From Methylobacteriaceae bacterium (GTDB lineage: Bacteria; Pseudomonadota; Alphaproteobacteria; Rhizobiales; Beijerinckiaceae): a stretch of DNA of 64,000 nucleotides. Made by a program: the position numbers and the translations under genes. The notes under the pieces are model-generated. The model ran no database searches. It saw only the letters and a list, made by a program, of their open reading frames with translations, and was not told the DNA's origin. Location of the stretch: the NCBI GenBank assembly GCA_947444195.1, contig CANEZL010000006.1, positions 101,273 to 165,272 on the forward strand, in the 5' to 3' direction. Below are positions 11,226 through 23,108 of this stretch, one piece after another. Position 1 is the stretch's first letter; each line of letters opens with the position of its first letter.

Positions 11226-12443
11226 TCAGGCCGCGATCAGCGCGCGTCCGTCATGGCCCGTGATGGCGACCTCGCGGATCTCGCCGGGCCGCGCGTCGAG
11301 GCGCACGGGGGTGAAGCCCTCCGTGCGGCCGGTGCCGCCGCGCTCGGCCAGCACCCGGTGCCGGCGCCCGACTTCCCCGTCGAGATGCCGCGCGAGCGCC
11401 TGGGCGCCCGCCGCCCGCAGCCGGGCCGCGCGGTCGCGGATCGCTTCCGCCGCGACCGGGGGCATGCGGGCGGCGGGCGTGCCCGGCCGGGCCGAGTAGG
11501 GGAAGACGTGCAGATGCGTGAGCCCGCATTCCCCCACGAGGTCGAGGCTGCGCGCGAACTGCGCCTCGGTCTCGGTGGGGAAGCCCGCGATGAGGTCGGC
11601 CCCGAACACGGTGTCCGGCCGCAGGCGCCGGATCTCGGCGCAGAAGCGGATCGCGTCGGCGCGGGCATGGCGCCGCTTCATCCGCTTGAGCACGAGGTCG
11701 TCGCCCGCCTGGAGCGAGAGGTGGAGATGGGGCATCAGCCGCGCCTCCTCGGCGAAGGCGCGCACCAATTCCGGGTCGGCCTCCACCGAATCGATGGAGG
11801 AGAGCCTGAGCCGCGCGAGGTCGGGCACGCCCCTCACGATCGCCCGCACCAGCCCGCCGAGGGACGGGCCGCCGCACTCGCGCCCGTAGGCGGTGAGGTC
11901 GACGCCGGTGAGCACCACCTCGCGCCCCCCGTGCTCCACGATGCGGGCGACCTGCGCGACGACGTCCGCCGCCGGCACCGAGCGCGAGCGCCCGCGGCCG
12001 AACGGGATGACGCAGAAGGTGCAGCGGTGGTCGCAGCCGTTCTGCACCGGCACGAAGGCGCGGGTGTGGTCCGCCATCCGGGCGATGCGGGTGGCGGGCG
12101 CCGCGGTCTCGGCCATCACGTCGGCGACCGCGCGTGTCGGCGCCGCGGCCCAGGAGGCCGGATCGAGCTTCCGCCCGTTCCCGACGAGGCGGGCGACCTC
12201 GGGCATCGCGGCGTAGGCGACGGTCTCGACCTGTGCGCCGCAGCCCGTCACCGCGATGCTGGCGCCGGGCCGCTCCCGGTGCAGGCGCCGGATGGCCTTG
12301 CGGGCCTGCCGCCCGGCCTCGGCGGTGACCGCGCAGGTGTTCACGATGACGAGATCGCCGGCATGGCTCGCGGCGGCCTCGCGCATTGCCTCCGATTCGA
12401 CGGTGTTGAGGCGGCAGCCGAAGGTGAGGGTCTCGACGGCCAT
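11226..12443 (-). CDS. mtaB: tRNA (t6A37) methylthiotransferase MtaB
   Basis: 405 aa. The UPF0004 N-domain has Cys10, Cys37 and Cys68 (FGCRLN, VNTCAV, VTGCGA), which bind one Fe-S cluster. The radical-SAM centre CDHRCTFC has Cys137, Cys141 and Cys144. A TRAM-like C-terminus follows. It adds a methylthio group to t6A37 to give ms2t6A in tRNAs reading ANN codons. The start codon shares one base with the stop of dapF (TGATG), so the two are co-translated. Confidence 0.93.
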   Translation of the reverse strand: MAVETLTFGCRLNTVESEAMREAAASHAGDLVIVNTCAVTAEAGRQARKAIRRLHRERPGASIAVTGCGAQVETVAYAAMPEVARLVGNGRKLDPASWAAAPTRAVADVMAETAAPATRIARMADHTRAFVPVQNGCDHRCTFCVIPFGRGRSRSVPAADVVAQVARIVEHGGREVVLTGVDLTAYGRECGGPSLGGLVRAIVRGVPDLARLRLSSIDSVEADPELVRAFAEEARLMPHLHLSLQAGDDLVLKRMKRRHARADAIRFCAEIRRLRPDTVFGADLIAGFPTETEAQFARSLDLVGECGLTHLHVFPYSARPGTPAARMPPVAAEAIRDRAARLRAAGAQALARHLDGEVGRRHRVLAERGGTGRTEGFTPVRLDARPGEIREVAITGHDGRALIAA

Positions 12444-13330
12444 CAGGCCGCCCCGGCAAACAGCTCCGGCGCGAAGGTGCCCTCCGCCTCCAGGAAGACC
12501 GGCCCGGTCATCAGCACGTGGTCGTCGGCGCGCCACTCGACGGAGAGGTCGCCGCCGGGCAGGCTCACGGTCGCCTGCCGGCCGATCATGCGCAGCCGCG
12601 AGGCGGCGACCACCGTGGCGCAGGCGGCGGTGCCGCAGGCGAGCGTCAGCCCCGCGCCGCGCTCCCAGACCCGGAGCTTGATCGCCTCGCGGCCCCGCAC
12701 CTGCGCCACCGAGATGTTGGCGCGCTCGGGGAAGATCGGATGGTTCTCCAGCATCGGGCCGATCCGGGCGAGGTCGAAGCCGTCGGGATCCTGATCGGTG
12801 AAGAAGACCGCGTGCGGGTTGCCCATGCTGACGACGCCCGGCGAGTGCAGGATCGGCGCGTCGATCGGCCCGATCTGCAACTCGATCCGGCGGGTGTCGG
12901 GGAAGGGCTCGGCGAGCGGGATCTCGTTCCAGGCGAGCCGCGGCTGGCCCATGTCCACCGTGAAGGAGCGGTCGGCCACGCGGCGCACGCCGATGCGGCC
13001 CGCCACGGTCTCCAGGACGAGGCGCCCGCCCTCGGCGGGTCGCGCCATGGCCGGGTCGTCGAACATGGCATAGGCCACGCAGCGGGTGCCGTTGCCGCAG
13101 GCCCCGGCCTCCGAGCCGTCCGTGTTGTAGATCCGCATGGAGGCGTCGGTGCCCGCGCTCACGGGATCGTGCACCACCATCAACTGATCGAAGCGCGAGG
13201 CGGGATCGCCCGCGATCGCCCGCGCCTCGGCGGGCGCGACGCGGATATCCGTGCCGCGCAGGTCGAGCACAACGATGGCGTTGCCGGCCCCGTGCATCTT
13301 CAGGAAACGTCGGTTGGCGAGTGCGCTCAT
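12443..13330 (-). CDS. dapF: Diaminopimelate epimerase
   Basis: 295 aa. Both catalytic cysteines are present: Cys78 in GACGNGTRC and Cys232 in LACGTAAC. It converts LL- to meso-diaminopimelate, the last step before lysine and peptidoglycan cross-link precursor. The N-terminal [13 protein letters not shown] matches the family (most members have GNDF). First gene of the dapF-mtaB pair. Confidence 0.95.
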   Translation of the reverse strand: MSALANRRFLKMHGAGNAIVVLDLRGTDIRVAPAEARAIAGDPASRFDQLMVVHDPVSAGTDASMRIYNTDGSEAGACGNGTRCVAYAMFDDPAMARPAEGGRLVLETVAGRIGVRRVADRSFTVDMGQPRLAWNEIPLAEPFPDTRRIELQIGPIDAPILHSPGVVSMGNPHAVFFTDQDPDGFDLARIGPMLENHPIFPERANISVAQVRGREAIKLRVWERGAGLTLACGTAACATVVAASRLRMIGRQATVSLPGGDLSVEWRADDHVLMTGPVFLEAEGTFAPELFAGAA

Positions 13331-13597
13331 GCTCGGGGCGGTGGGGTTCTCTCGGATCGGGGGATGGCCCGGCCTGCGGGACGGCTCTGCTGGGGGCTAT
13401 ATGGCAAACCCGCGCCGGCCGCGCGAGGGGCGATGCCGCGCTGCAACCCTGCCGGCCGCTTTCCCGCGGGACGGCCGCCTTTCGGCGGGGTGCGGCCCGG
13501 CCGCTCTCGCAGGGCGCGGGTTTCGTCACTACCTTGGGGCCGCGCCTGCCCGCGCGATGGGGCCGGGCGGGACCCGCGAACCTGCCGGAGCGCTCCC

Positions 13598-14398
13598 TTG
13601 ATCCGCCTTCGTCCCACGCTGCTCGCCGGGCTCGCCCTGGCGCTCGCCGGTCCGGCCCGCGCGCAGCAGGCGCCGCCCCCGCCGCCCTCCACCGCCCCCT
13701 CCCCGGCGCAGACGGACCCCCTGCCGACCACCACGGCGCCGAACCCGCCGCAGGACCCGAACCGGACGAACGCCCCGCAGCCGGACAAGGCCGTCGCGCC
13801 GCCCGCGGCTCCCCCCGCCGATGCCAAGCCCAATGCCACCCCCCCCGCCCCGCCCGCCGATGCGAAGCCGGCGGCGCCGAACGCCGCCGCCGGGCGCCCG
13901 ACCCTCGTCGAGACCGGGGGCGAGGCGGGCGACGTGGACGAGGTCGCCCTACGGGCCAAGCCCGCGGCGATCCTGCCCGGCAAGGCTAAGTGGGAGGAGG
14001 CGGTGCCGGCTCTCCGCCAGAGCTTCGCCCGGATCGAGGCGGAACTCGCCAAGGCCGGCATCGCGCCTGCCGGCCGGCCGATCGCGGTCTTCACCCGCAC
14101 CGACGACGACGGCTTCCAGTACGAGGCGATGATCCCGGTGGAGAACGCGCCCGAGGCCAGGCCCGAGGCCAAGCCGGAGGGGGAGCTGCGCTTCGGCACC
14201 ACGCCGAGCGGCAAGGCCCTGCGCTTTGCCCATAACGGGTCCTACGAGGGCATCGACGGCACCTACGAGACGCTGACCGCCTATCTCGATGCCAAGGACA
14301 TCATGGTCCAGGACCGCTTCATCGAGGAATACGTCACCGACCTGAAGGACGGCGTCGACGACAAGCTCGACGTGAACATCTACGCCCTGGTGCGCTGA
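13598..14398 (+). CDS. Exported GyrI-like effector-binding domain protein
   Basis: 266 aa. An N-terminal signal peptide ([16 protein letters not shown]) is followed by about 80 residues of Pro/Ala-rich low complexity. A C-terminal domain of the GyrI/SOUL small-molecule-binding type then covers about residues 130-266, with [18 protein letters not shown], a [15 protein letters not shown] strand and a closing VNIYALV. I chose the TTG at 13598 because it is preceded by CCGGAG and begins directly before the signal peptide. Its ligand is unknown. An exported version of this usually cytoplasmic fold is notable. Confidence 0.75.
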   Translation: MIRLRPTLLAGLALALAGPARAQQAPPPPPSTAPSPAQTDPLPTTTAPNPPQDPNRTNAPQPDKAVAPPAAPPADAKPNATPPAPPADAKPAAPNAAAGRPTLVETGGEAGDVDEVALRAKPAAILPGKAKWEEAVPALRQSFARIEAELAKAGIAPAGRPIAVFTRTDDDGFQYEAMIPVENAPEARPEAKPEGELRFGTTPSGKALRFAHNGSYEGIDGTYETLTAYLDAKDIMVQDRFIEEYVTDLKDGVDDKLDVNIYALVR

Positions 14399-14466
14399 GC
14401 GCGGCGCGCTGACGCGTCGCCCGCGCGGGCCGGAACCGCGGGGCCGGCCGGCGGATTCGACCCCGC

Positions 14467-15231
14467 ATGGCCCTCCTCCCCCGACACGAGGCTCCCGGGC
14501 GCCCGCGCCCGGCCAAGTCCTCCCCGACTTCCTCCCCGAGCCCGGCGCCGGACCTCGTCGCCAAGGCGCTCGCGGTGCACCGGCGCCTCTGCCCGGTCTA
14601 CGGCTGCCCGATCCCCTATTTCCACGATCTCGACCCGGTGAGCGAGCTCGTCTCCTCGCTCCTCTCCCACCGCACCCGCAACGCCGATTCCGGCCGGGCC
14701 TTCAAGCGCCTGCGCGCCCTCTATCCGGACTGGGCCGCGCTGATCGCCGCGCCCGTCCCCGAGATCGAGGCGGCGATCGCGGGCGTCACCTGGCCGGAGC
14801 TGAAGGCGCCGCGCATCCGCGACGTGCTCATGGCCGTCGAGGCGCGGGCCGGCACACTCGATCTCGATTTCCTGGCTGGCCTGAACGTCGCCGAGGCCCG
14901 CGCCTGGCTGGAGGCGATCCCCGGCATCGGGCCGAAGACGAGCGCGGCGGTGCTCTCCTTCTCCCGCCTGCGCATGCCGGCACTGCCCGTGGACAGCCAC
15001 CACCACCGCGTCGCCCAGCGCCTCGGCCTGATCGGCCCGCGCGTCGATGTCGGGCCGGCCCACGTGCTGCTGCGGGCGCAACTGCCCGAGGATTGGAGCG
15101 CGCAGGATCTCTACGACAATCACGAGGTCCTGATGCTGCACGGGCAGCGGGTCTGCCACCACCGCAACCCGGCCTGCGGCGCCTGCGTGCTCGCCGATAT
15201 CTGCCCGAGCGCGCGGACGACATCTGGGTAG
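14467..15231 (+). CDS. Endonuclease III-like HhH-GPD DNA glycosylase
   Basis: 254 aa. Helix-hairpin-helix [10 protein letters not shown] (Lys157 aligns with the catalytic Lys of Nth), Asp176 in VDSHHHR, and a C-terminal [4Fe-4S] loop with Cys230, Cys237, Cys240 and Cys246 (C-x6-C-x2-C-x5-C). It should remove oxidised pyrimidines with lyase activity. The first 30 residues are Pro/Ser-rich and not part of the fold. It differs from canonical Nth (which has VDTHVxR), so this is likely a paralogue. Confidence 0.85.
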   Translation: MALLPRHEAPGRPRPAKSSPTSSPSPAPDLVAKALAVHRRLCPVYGCPIPYFHDLDPVSELVSSLLSHRTRNADSGRAFKRLRALYPDWAALIAAPVPEIEAAIAGVTWPELKAPRIRDVLMAVEARAGTLDLDFLAGLNVAEARAWLEAIPGIGPKTSAAVLSFSRLRMPALPVDSHHHRVAQRLGLIGPRVDVGPAHVLLRAQLPEDWSAQDLYDNHEVLMLHGQRVCHHRNPACGACVLADICPSARTTSG

Positions 15232-15359
15232 AGGCGCGCGCGCTCCGCCGAACCGGCGTCGCCGTCGGCGGCGCGCGCAAGCTTGACCCCGCCCGCGCCG
15301 GCGGTTCAGAAGCCGGATCCCGTCGGCGTGGCGGGCCTGACTGGCGGGGTAGGCGCGCG

Positions 15360-16421
15360 ATGGTCGCGTTCAAGGAACTGGTGTTTTCCGGCGTCCAGCC
15401 GACCGGGAACCTGCATCTCGGCAACTATCTCGGCGCCATCAAGCGCTTCGTGGAGATGCAGGCGCGGCCCGCGCAATGCCTCTACTGCGTGGTGGACCTG
15501 CACGCGATCACCCTGTGGCAGGACCCCGAGGCGCTGCGCGGCCAGATCCGCGAGGTCACGGCCGCGTTCCTCGCCGCCGGCATCGACCCGAGGACGAGCA
15601 TCGTGTTCAACCAGAGCCAGGTGCCCCAGCACGCCGAACTGGCCTGGATCTTCAACTGCGTGGCGCGGCTCGGCTGGCTCAACCGCATGACCCAGTTCAA
15701 GGACAAGGCCGGCAAGGACCGCGAGAACGCCTCCGTCGGTCTCTACGACTATCCCGTGCTGATGGCCGCCGACATCCTGGCCTACCGCGCCACGCACGTG
15801 CCGGTGGGCGAGGACCAGAAGCAGCACCTGGAGTTGACCCGCGACATCGCGCAGAAGTTCAACACGGATTTCGGCTCCTCCATCGCCGCCCACGGCCACG
15901 GCGAGGCCTTCTTCCCGGTGACCGAGCCGCTGATCGGCGGACCGGCCGCTCGCGTGATGTCGCTCCGCGACGGCTCGAAGAAGATGTCGAAGTCGGACGC
16001 CTCCGACAACTCACGCATCAACCTCACCGACGATGCGGACCTGATCGCGCAGAAGGTGCGCAAGGCCAAGACCGATCCCGACGCCCTCCCCTCTGAGACG
16101 GAGGGTCTCAAGGGCCGGCCTGAGGCCGACAACCTGGTGGGTATCTTCGCCGCGCTCTCCGAGACCACCCGCGAGGCGGTGCTCGCCGAGTACGGCGGCG
16201 CGCAGTTCTCGGCCTTCAAGGGGGCGCTGGTGGATCTCGCCGTGGAGAAGCTCGCGCCCATCAACGCCGAGATGAAGCGGCTGACCGCCGATCCCGGCCA
16301 TATCGACGCGGTGCTGGCCGACGGCGCGGCGCGGGCCGAGGCCATCGCCGCCCCGACGCTCGACGCGGTGAAGGACATCGTCGGCTTCGTCCGGCGCGGG
16401 CCCCGGCTCGCCGCGGTCTGA
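15360..16421 (+). CDS. trpS: Tryptophanyl-tRNA synthetase
   Basis: 353 aa class I synthetase. The HIGH-type motif PTGNLHLGN is at 14-22 and KMSKS at 208-212. ATG 15360 is preceded by a GGGGTAGG element; the frame is open further upstream but overlaps the glycosylase. The next gene starts one base after the trpS stop, so they are probably an operon. Confidence 0.95.
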   Translation: MVAFKELVFSGVQPTGNLHLGNYLGAIKRFVEMQARPAQCLYCVVDLHAITLWQDPEALRGQIREVTAAFLAAGIDPRTSIVFNQSQVPQHAELAWIFNCVARLGWLNRMTQFKDKAGKDRENASVGLYDYPVLMAADILAYRATHVPVGEDQKQHLELTRDIAQKFNTDFGSSIAAHGHGEAFFPVTEPLIGGPAARVMSLRDGSKKMSKSDASDNSRINLTDDADLIAQKVRKAKTDPDALPSETEGLKGRPEADNLVGIFAALSETTREAVLAEYGGAQFSAFKGALVDLAVEKLAPINAEMKRLTADPGHIDAVLADGAARAEAIAAPTLDAVKDIVGFVRRGPRLAAV

Positions 16422-16422
16422 G

Positions 16423-17355
16423 ATGCCCGCCGGGGCGGCCTTCGCCTGCCTCGGCGAGTGCATGGTGGAACTGCGCGCGCGGCCCGACGGGCTCCTGTCG
16501 CGGGCCTTCGGCGGCGACACCCTGAACACCGCCCTCTACCTCGCCCGGCTCGGCGTCGGCGTGGACTACGTCACCGCGCTCGGCGACGACGACCTCAGCG
16601 GGGAGATGCTCGCCGCCTGGGCGGCGGAGGGCATCGGCACGGCCCATGTCCGGCGGGTGCCGGGGCGGCTCCCCGGCCTCTACCTCATCGAGACGGACGG
16701 GCGCGGCGAGCGGCGCTTCCTGCACTGGCGCGAGGCCGCGCCCGTGCGCCGGCTCTTCGATCCGGACGAGGCCGACGCGACCGAGGCGGCGCTGGCGCAG
16801 TCCCAGCGCGTCTACCTCTCCGGGATCACCCTCTCGCTGTTCGCTCCCCCGGCGCGCGCCCGCCTCGTCGCCACCCTCACGCGCCTGCGCGCGGCCGGCG
16901 GCCACGTGGTCTTCGATACCAATTACCGGCCCCGCGGCTGGCCCGACCCAGCCGAGGCGTGGTCGGCCTTCGCGGAGGTCATCGCCCTCAGCCACACCGT
17001 CTTCGCGAGCGTCGAGGACATGGCGCACCTGACCGGTGAGGCCGCGCCCGAAGCCATCCTCGCCCGGCTCGACGGGGCGGGCGTCGCGGAGGCGGTGGTC
17101 AAGCTCGACCGGCCCGCCTGTCTCGTCCGGCACGGCGGATGCACGGAAGCCGTGCCCGCGGCGGAGGTCGCGCCGGTCCTCGATACCACGGCGGCCGGGG
17201 ACAGTTTCGCGGCGGGCTACCTCGCCGCGCGCCTCGCCGGCCGCGATCCGCCTGCGGCGGCCCGCGCCGGGCATCGCCTCGCGGGCGCGGTGGTGCGCCA
17301 TCCCGGCGCGATCATCCCGCGCGCGGCGATGCCCGCGCCGGAGGATCCGGCCTGA
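16423..17355 (+). CDS. kdgK: PfkB-family sugar kinase, probably 2-dehydro-3-deoxygluconokinase
   Basis: 310 aa ribokinase-fold kinase. N-terminal GECMVELR and FGGDTLNTALYLARLG fit KdgK, and the C-terminal anion hole with catalytic Asp is DTTAAGDSF at 254-262 (Asp260). The expected reaction is phosphorylation of 2-keto-3-deoxygluconate to KDPG for the Entner-Doudoroff route. Other PfkB sugars are possible. Starts right after trpS. Confidence 0.82.
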   Translation: MPAGAAFACLGECMVELRARPDGLLSRAFGGDTLNTALYLARLGVGVDYVTALGDDDLSGEMLAAWAAEGIGTAHVRRVPGRLPGLYLIETDGRGERRFLHWREAAPVRRLFDPDEADATEAALAQSQRVYLSGITLSLFAPPARARLVATLTRLRAAGGHVVFDTNYRPRGWPDPAEAWSAFAEVIALSHTVFASVEDMAHLTGEAAPEAILARLDGAGVAEAVVKLDRPACLVRHGGCTEAVPAAEVAPVLDTTAAGDSFAAGYLAARLAGRDPPAAARAGHRLAGAVVRHPGAIIPRAAMPAPEDPA

Positions 17356-17424
17356 GGGGCTTTTGTCTCCTTCCCCTTGCGACTGCTGGATTCACACATC
17401 TGGACGCAGAGGCGAAGATGTCTC

Positions 17425-17600
17425 CGCGCGCCCTCCCCCCTGTGCGGGGGAGGGTGCCGAGCGAAGCGAGGCGGGCGAGGGGAACCCGGCCGCCGAGAGA
17501 GGCCCGGCGTCGATGCCGAGCGCCGTCCTGCACCGTCGCTCCCCTCTCCCGACCCCCTTCGGGGGCCACCCTCCCCCGCAGAGGGGGGAGGGAGCGGGGT
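17425..17600. repeat. Long extragenic palindrome, copy 1
   Basis: An interrupted palindrome. The left arm CCCTCCCCCCTGTGCGGGGG is followed by AGGGTGCCGAGCGAAGCGAG, a middle CACCGTCGCTCCCCTCTCCC segment, and the right arm CACCCTCCCCCGCAGAGGGG. The same arms and the same CTCCCG / CGAAGCGAGGCGGG words recur in inverted orientation at 38179-38354. It fills most of the gap between kdgK and the next gene. Confidence 0.75.
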
Positions 17601-17632
17601 GGCGAACAGAACAGGCGCGGCCACCTGAAGTC

Positions 17633-18286
17633 TCAGGCCTCGCCGCGGGCCACCAGGGCCTCGTACTCGGCGACCTCCAGCTTGCCTTCCTTGGCGACCC
17701 GGGCCTTGTCCGCGTCGCTGATGACGTCGCCCGCGAGGTCGAGGCGCTTCCAGGCGGCGAGCGGGGTCTCGCGGCCCTCGCGCGGTACGTACTTGTTCTG
17801 CTCCAGGCGCTTGTACTTGTGAATGTAGCGCGGGCAGTTGATCCAGATCTTCGTCACGTCGACGCGCACGAGGTACTTCGCCTCGGGGTATTCGGCCATC
17901 AGCGGGTCGTCGCGCAGGAAGGTGGCGTTGCCCTGCACGCGGATGCGGTGCGGCGTCTCGAAATCGATGAACAGGAGGCCGACCTTGGCCTGCCCCGCGA
18001 TGTTGCCCATCGAGTAGAACATGCCGTTGCCGTCGTAGCCGGGGAAGGCGAGCGTCCTCGCGTCCACCACCTTCACGAGGCCGGTCGGGCCGCCCTTGTA
18101 GGAGACGGTGGGCATGCCGTCCGGATCGACGGTGGAGAGGAAGAACATGTCGCGGCTCGCGATGAAGGCCGCTTCCTCGTCCTGGATGGTCTCGTGCACC
18201 CAGTCGGTGTCGAGGCGGTTCGCCAGCTTGACCGTGCCGTATTCTTCCTGGAGCGCGCGGTGCGCCTCCGTGTAGAGCGAAGCCAT
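17633..18286 (-). CDS. Pyridoxamine 5'-phosphate oxidase-family flavoprotein
   Basis: 217 aa split-barrel FMN-binding fold. FFLSTVDPDGMPTVSYKGG is the FMN-contact strand, LLFIDFETPHRIRVQGNAT the second, and VTKIWINCPRYIHKYKR the C-terminal motif of the subgroup often annotated as pyridoxamine 5'-phosphate oxidase-related. True PdxH activity is unlikely because the PLP-binding residues of PdxH are not evident. GAGGAG lies 6 nt before the ATG at 18286, which favours it over 18292. Confidence 0.8.
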   Translation of the reverse strand: MASLYTEAHRALQEEYGTVKLANRLDTDWVHETIQDEEAAFIASRDMFFLSTVDPDGMPTVSYKGGPTGLVKVVDARTLAFPGYDGNGMFYSMGNIAGQAKVGLLFIDFETPHRIRVQGNATFLRDDPLMAEYPEAKYLVRVDVTKIWINCPRYIHKYKRLEQNKYVPREGRETPLAAWKRLDLAGDVISDADKARVAKEGKLEVAEYEALVARGEA

Positions 18287-18352
18287 GGACATCTCCTCGA
18301 AGACCCTCTTCCGGGGCCGCGGGAGACGCTTAGACCAGGGTGCCCGGACGAG

Positions 18353-18391
18353 AAAGGCCGGCCCCGCTTGGCGGAGCCGGCCCGGCCTTCG
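18353..18391 (-). terminator. Terminator downstream of ilvC
   Basis: A strong GC stem built from GGCCGGCCCCGC and its partner GCGGAGCCGGCCCGGCC. On the minus strand it ends in CCTTTCT. It directly follows the ilvC stop. Confidence 0.65.
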
Positions 18392-18402
18392 ATCCGACAA
18401 GA

Positions 18403-20872
<2,470 letters not shown>

Positions 20873-20901
20873 GACGGCTCCTCACCGATCTCGTGCTTCG
20901 T

Positions 20902-21148
20902 TCAGAGGCCCAGAAGCTTCGCGACTTGGTAACGGACCTCTATGATCCGGCGGGAGCAGGACTTTCGTCGGCCAAGGGTCCGTGTTGCTCGTGATCGGAC
21001 AGACGATCGCCCGGCGCGTCGCCGTGTGCATGAGCGGTTCGGAAATGACGATCGCCGGGCGGCGTCCATCCTGCTCAGTGCCACGCACCGGACCGAGTTC
21101 GACCAGGATCAGATCACCGGGCAGCAACGCGGACTCAGCGAGGATCAT
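20902..21148 (-). pseudogene. mazF: Truncated MazF-like endoribonuclease toxin
   Basis: The N-terminal two thirds match MazF: LLPGDLILVELGPVRGTEQ, RRPAIVISE, and AIVCPITSNTDPWPTKVLLP. The family then expects a Gly-x-VLxDQ-R(S/T)-D block of about 30 residues, which is missing. In another frame the usual C-terminal end appears directly (EVRYQVAKLLGL, stop at 20902). The annotated frame instead runs on to 20882 with unrelated residues. This fits an internal deletion with a frameshift, so the toxin is probably dead. Starts inside the end of mazE (ATG 21148 or 21154). Confidence 0.65.
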
Positions 21149-21452
21149 CGTCATCGATGATCTCGGAACCCCGGTCCGGACCCCAGTCGATGGTCGGCGG
21201 CGCGAAGTCCGGACCGAGCCGGCGCATCTCGGCGACCATCTCCTCCAGGGTGTAGACCGGAGCGCCGTCGACATAACGGCGCCCGTTCCATGGCTGTGAC
21301 AGAGGCTCGCCTGCATCCCTCGGCGCGGAGCGGGCGTGCGTCTTCGCGACCACCTCCACCGTCTCTCCTTCGCGGATGCCGAGTTCCTCGGCTTCCGCGG
21401 CGGTCAGCTTCACGACGAGGTCTTCGCCCCAGCGGACGACTTTGGCTTCCAT
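21135..21452 (-). CDS. mazE: MazE/AbrB-type antitoxin
   Basis: 105 aa. N-terminal swapped-hairpin AbrB fold (VVRWGEDLVVKLTAAEAEEL, REGETVEVVA) and an acidic C-terminus (GSEIIDDDDPR) for toxin binding. The 3' end overlaps the start of the truncated mazF by about 14 nt, as in intact modules. Probably intact, though its partner is damaged. Confidence 0.78.
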   Translation of the reverse strand: MEAKVVRWGEDLVVKLTAAEAEELGIREGETVEVVAKTHARSAPRDAGEPLSQPWNGRRYVDGAPVYTLEEMVAEMRRLGPDFAPPTIDWGPDRGSEIIDDDDPR

Positions 21453-21504
21453 CGCAGCCGGCCTCCCGGAACCGGGCGGCGCCTTCCCGGCGCCGCCGCC
21501 GATC

Positions 21505-22047
21505 CTACAGCCGTTCGGCGCCCCGGCCCATCGCCGCGATGCCGGTGCGGCAGATCTCCACGAGGCCGATCGCGGTCATCAGGCCCACGAAGCGGTCGAT
21601 CTCCTCGGTGGTGCCGGTCAGTTCGAACACGAAGGAGTTGAGCGTGGCGTCCAGCGTCTTGGCGCCGAAGGCGGCGGCGAGGCGCAGGGCCTCGCCCCGG
21701 TGCTCGCCCCGGCCCGCCACCTTCACGAGGCAGATCTCGCGCTCGATGGCGTTACCCTGGAGCGTCAGGTCCACCACCCGGTGCACCGGCACGAGCCGGT
21801 CGAGCTGCGCCTTGATCTGCTCGATCACCGCGTCCGTGCCCGTGGTCACGATGGTGATGCGCGAGAGGTGGCGGGTCTCCTCGGTCTCGGAGACCGTGAG
21901 GCTCTCGATGTTGTAGCCGCGCCCCGAGAACATGCCGGAGATGCGCGCCAGCACGCCCGGCTCGTTGTCCACGATCACGGCGAGCGTGTGCCGGTTGACC
22001 GCTTCGACCCGGACCGGATCGGGATAGTGGGTGTTCATCGCGTTCAT
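21505..22047 (-). CDS. ilvN: Acetolactate synthase small (regulatory) subunit
   Basis: 180 aa. N-terminal ACT domain with HTLAVIVDNEPGVLARISGMF, GRGYNIESLTVSETE and a second domain FELTGTTEEIDRFVGLM. It activates the large subunit and confers feedback inhibition by valine. ATG 22047 or 22038. Unlike most genomes, it is not directly downstream of ilvB: a plus-strand methyltransferase gene lies between them. Confidence 0.95.
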   Translation of the reverse strand: MNAMNTHYPDPVRVEAVNRHTLAVIVDNEPGVLARISGMFSGRGYNIESLTVSETEETRHLSRITIVTTGTDAVIEQIKAQLDRLVPVHRVVDLTLQGNAIEREICLVKVAGRGEHRGEALRLAAAFGAKTLDATLNSFVFELTGTTEEIDRFVGLMTAIGLVEICRTGIAAMGRGAERL

Positions 22048-22157
22048 CGCCTCGCTCGTCTCCCGTTCTGATCTATAGCGCGCGGCCGAGGGCCCCGCAT
22101 TCCCGCCCGGTGCCCTCGCCTGGACCGGCTCCGGGCCGCGTGATATCCGCGCCGCCC

Positions 22158-23063
22158 ATGACTCCCCGACAGCGCGCCCTCGACGCCGTGACCCCGCGCG
22201 GACGCCTGGGCGTCGAGCTCGGCCCCCTCAACCGGCCGCTGATCCGGCGCGAGGACGGCGAGGTGCTCTACGCCGACCACCGCTCCACCGGGGACCTGCG
22301 CCGGAAATACGCGGACCACGACCACGTCTCGGGCCCCGACGCCGCGCCCATCGTCGAGGTCGACCTCGTCCTCGAACACCAGAGCCTCGCCGAGGCGCTG
22401 GGGCCGCGCGCGCCCGTGGACTACATCGTGGCGAGCCACGTCATGGAGCACATCGCCGATCCCGTCGGCTGGCTCAACGACCTCGCCGCCGTGCTGCGCG
22501 AGGACGGGGTCGTGTTCCTCGCGGTGCCCGACAAGCGCTTCACCTTCGATTTCCGCCGTCCCACCTCGACGGCGGCCGATCTCGTCGCCCACCATCTCGC
22601 CGCGGCGCGGGTGCCGAGCCCGGCCCAGGTCTTCGCGCATGTGGGGCTCGCCGCCACGGTCGATGCCGGCGCGATCTGGGCCGGGCGGGGACACGACCCG
22701 CGGCCGATGTTCCCCGACCAGCTCGCCAACGCCCTCCGCCACGCCCGGGGCGTGGCCGAGGCCGGGCATTATTTCGACGTGCACTGCACGGTCTACACGC
22801 CGGTGAGCTTCCTCGCCGTGTTCCGCGACCTGATCGAACTCGGGCTGGTCCCCTTCGAGATCGCCCGCATCGATCCGACCGCGCACCGCACGGTCGAGTT
22901 CTTCGTCACCCTGCGCAAGCGCGCGGATGCGAGCCCCGCCGAGCGCGCGGCCGCGACCCCGCGTCTCGACCCGGGACCGCACCATGACCTGCCGCCGGCA
23001 CGCGGCCTCGGGCGGCGCCTCGCCCTGGCGCTGCGGATGCTGCGCACGGGCAGCATCCGCTGA
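22158..23063 (+). CDS. Class I SAM-dependent methyltransferase
   Basis: About 301 aa. YIVASHVMEHIADPVGWLNDLAAVLREDG is the typical motif II/post-II region of Methyltransf_11/23 proteins. LGVELGPLNRPLIRR replaces the classic glycine-rich motif I, so SAM binding may be altered. The C-terminus is basic. Members of this subgroup often sit in polysaccharide or glycosyl clusters, but no such genes are nearby. It lies on the plus strand between ilvN and ilvB. Start not certain (22110 also possible); no clear ribosome site. Confidence 0.75.
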   Translation: MTPRQRALDAVTPRGRLGVELGPLNRPLIRREDGEVLYADHRSTGDLRRKYADHDHVSGPDAAPIVEVDLVLEHQSLAEALGPRAPVDYIVASHVMEHIADPVGWLNDLAAVLREDGVVFLAVPDKRFTFDFRRPTSTAADLVAHHLAAARVPSPAQVFAHVGLAATVDAGAIWAGRGHDPRPMFPDQLANALRHARGVAEAGHYFDVHCTVYTPVSFLAVFRDLIELGLVPFEIARIDPTAHRTVEFFVTLRKRADASPAERAAATPRLDPGPHHDLPPARGLGRRLALALRMLRTGSIR

Positions 23064-23108
23064 GCTGAGAGGGCCGGGCACGGCCGGACCTCCTCTGTCG
23101 GACGGGGT

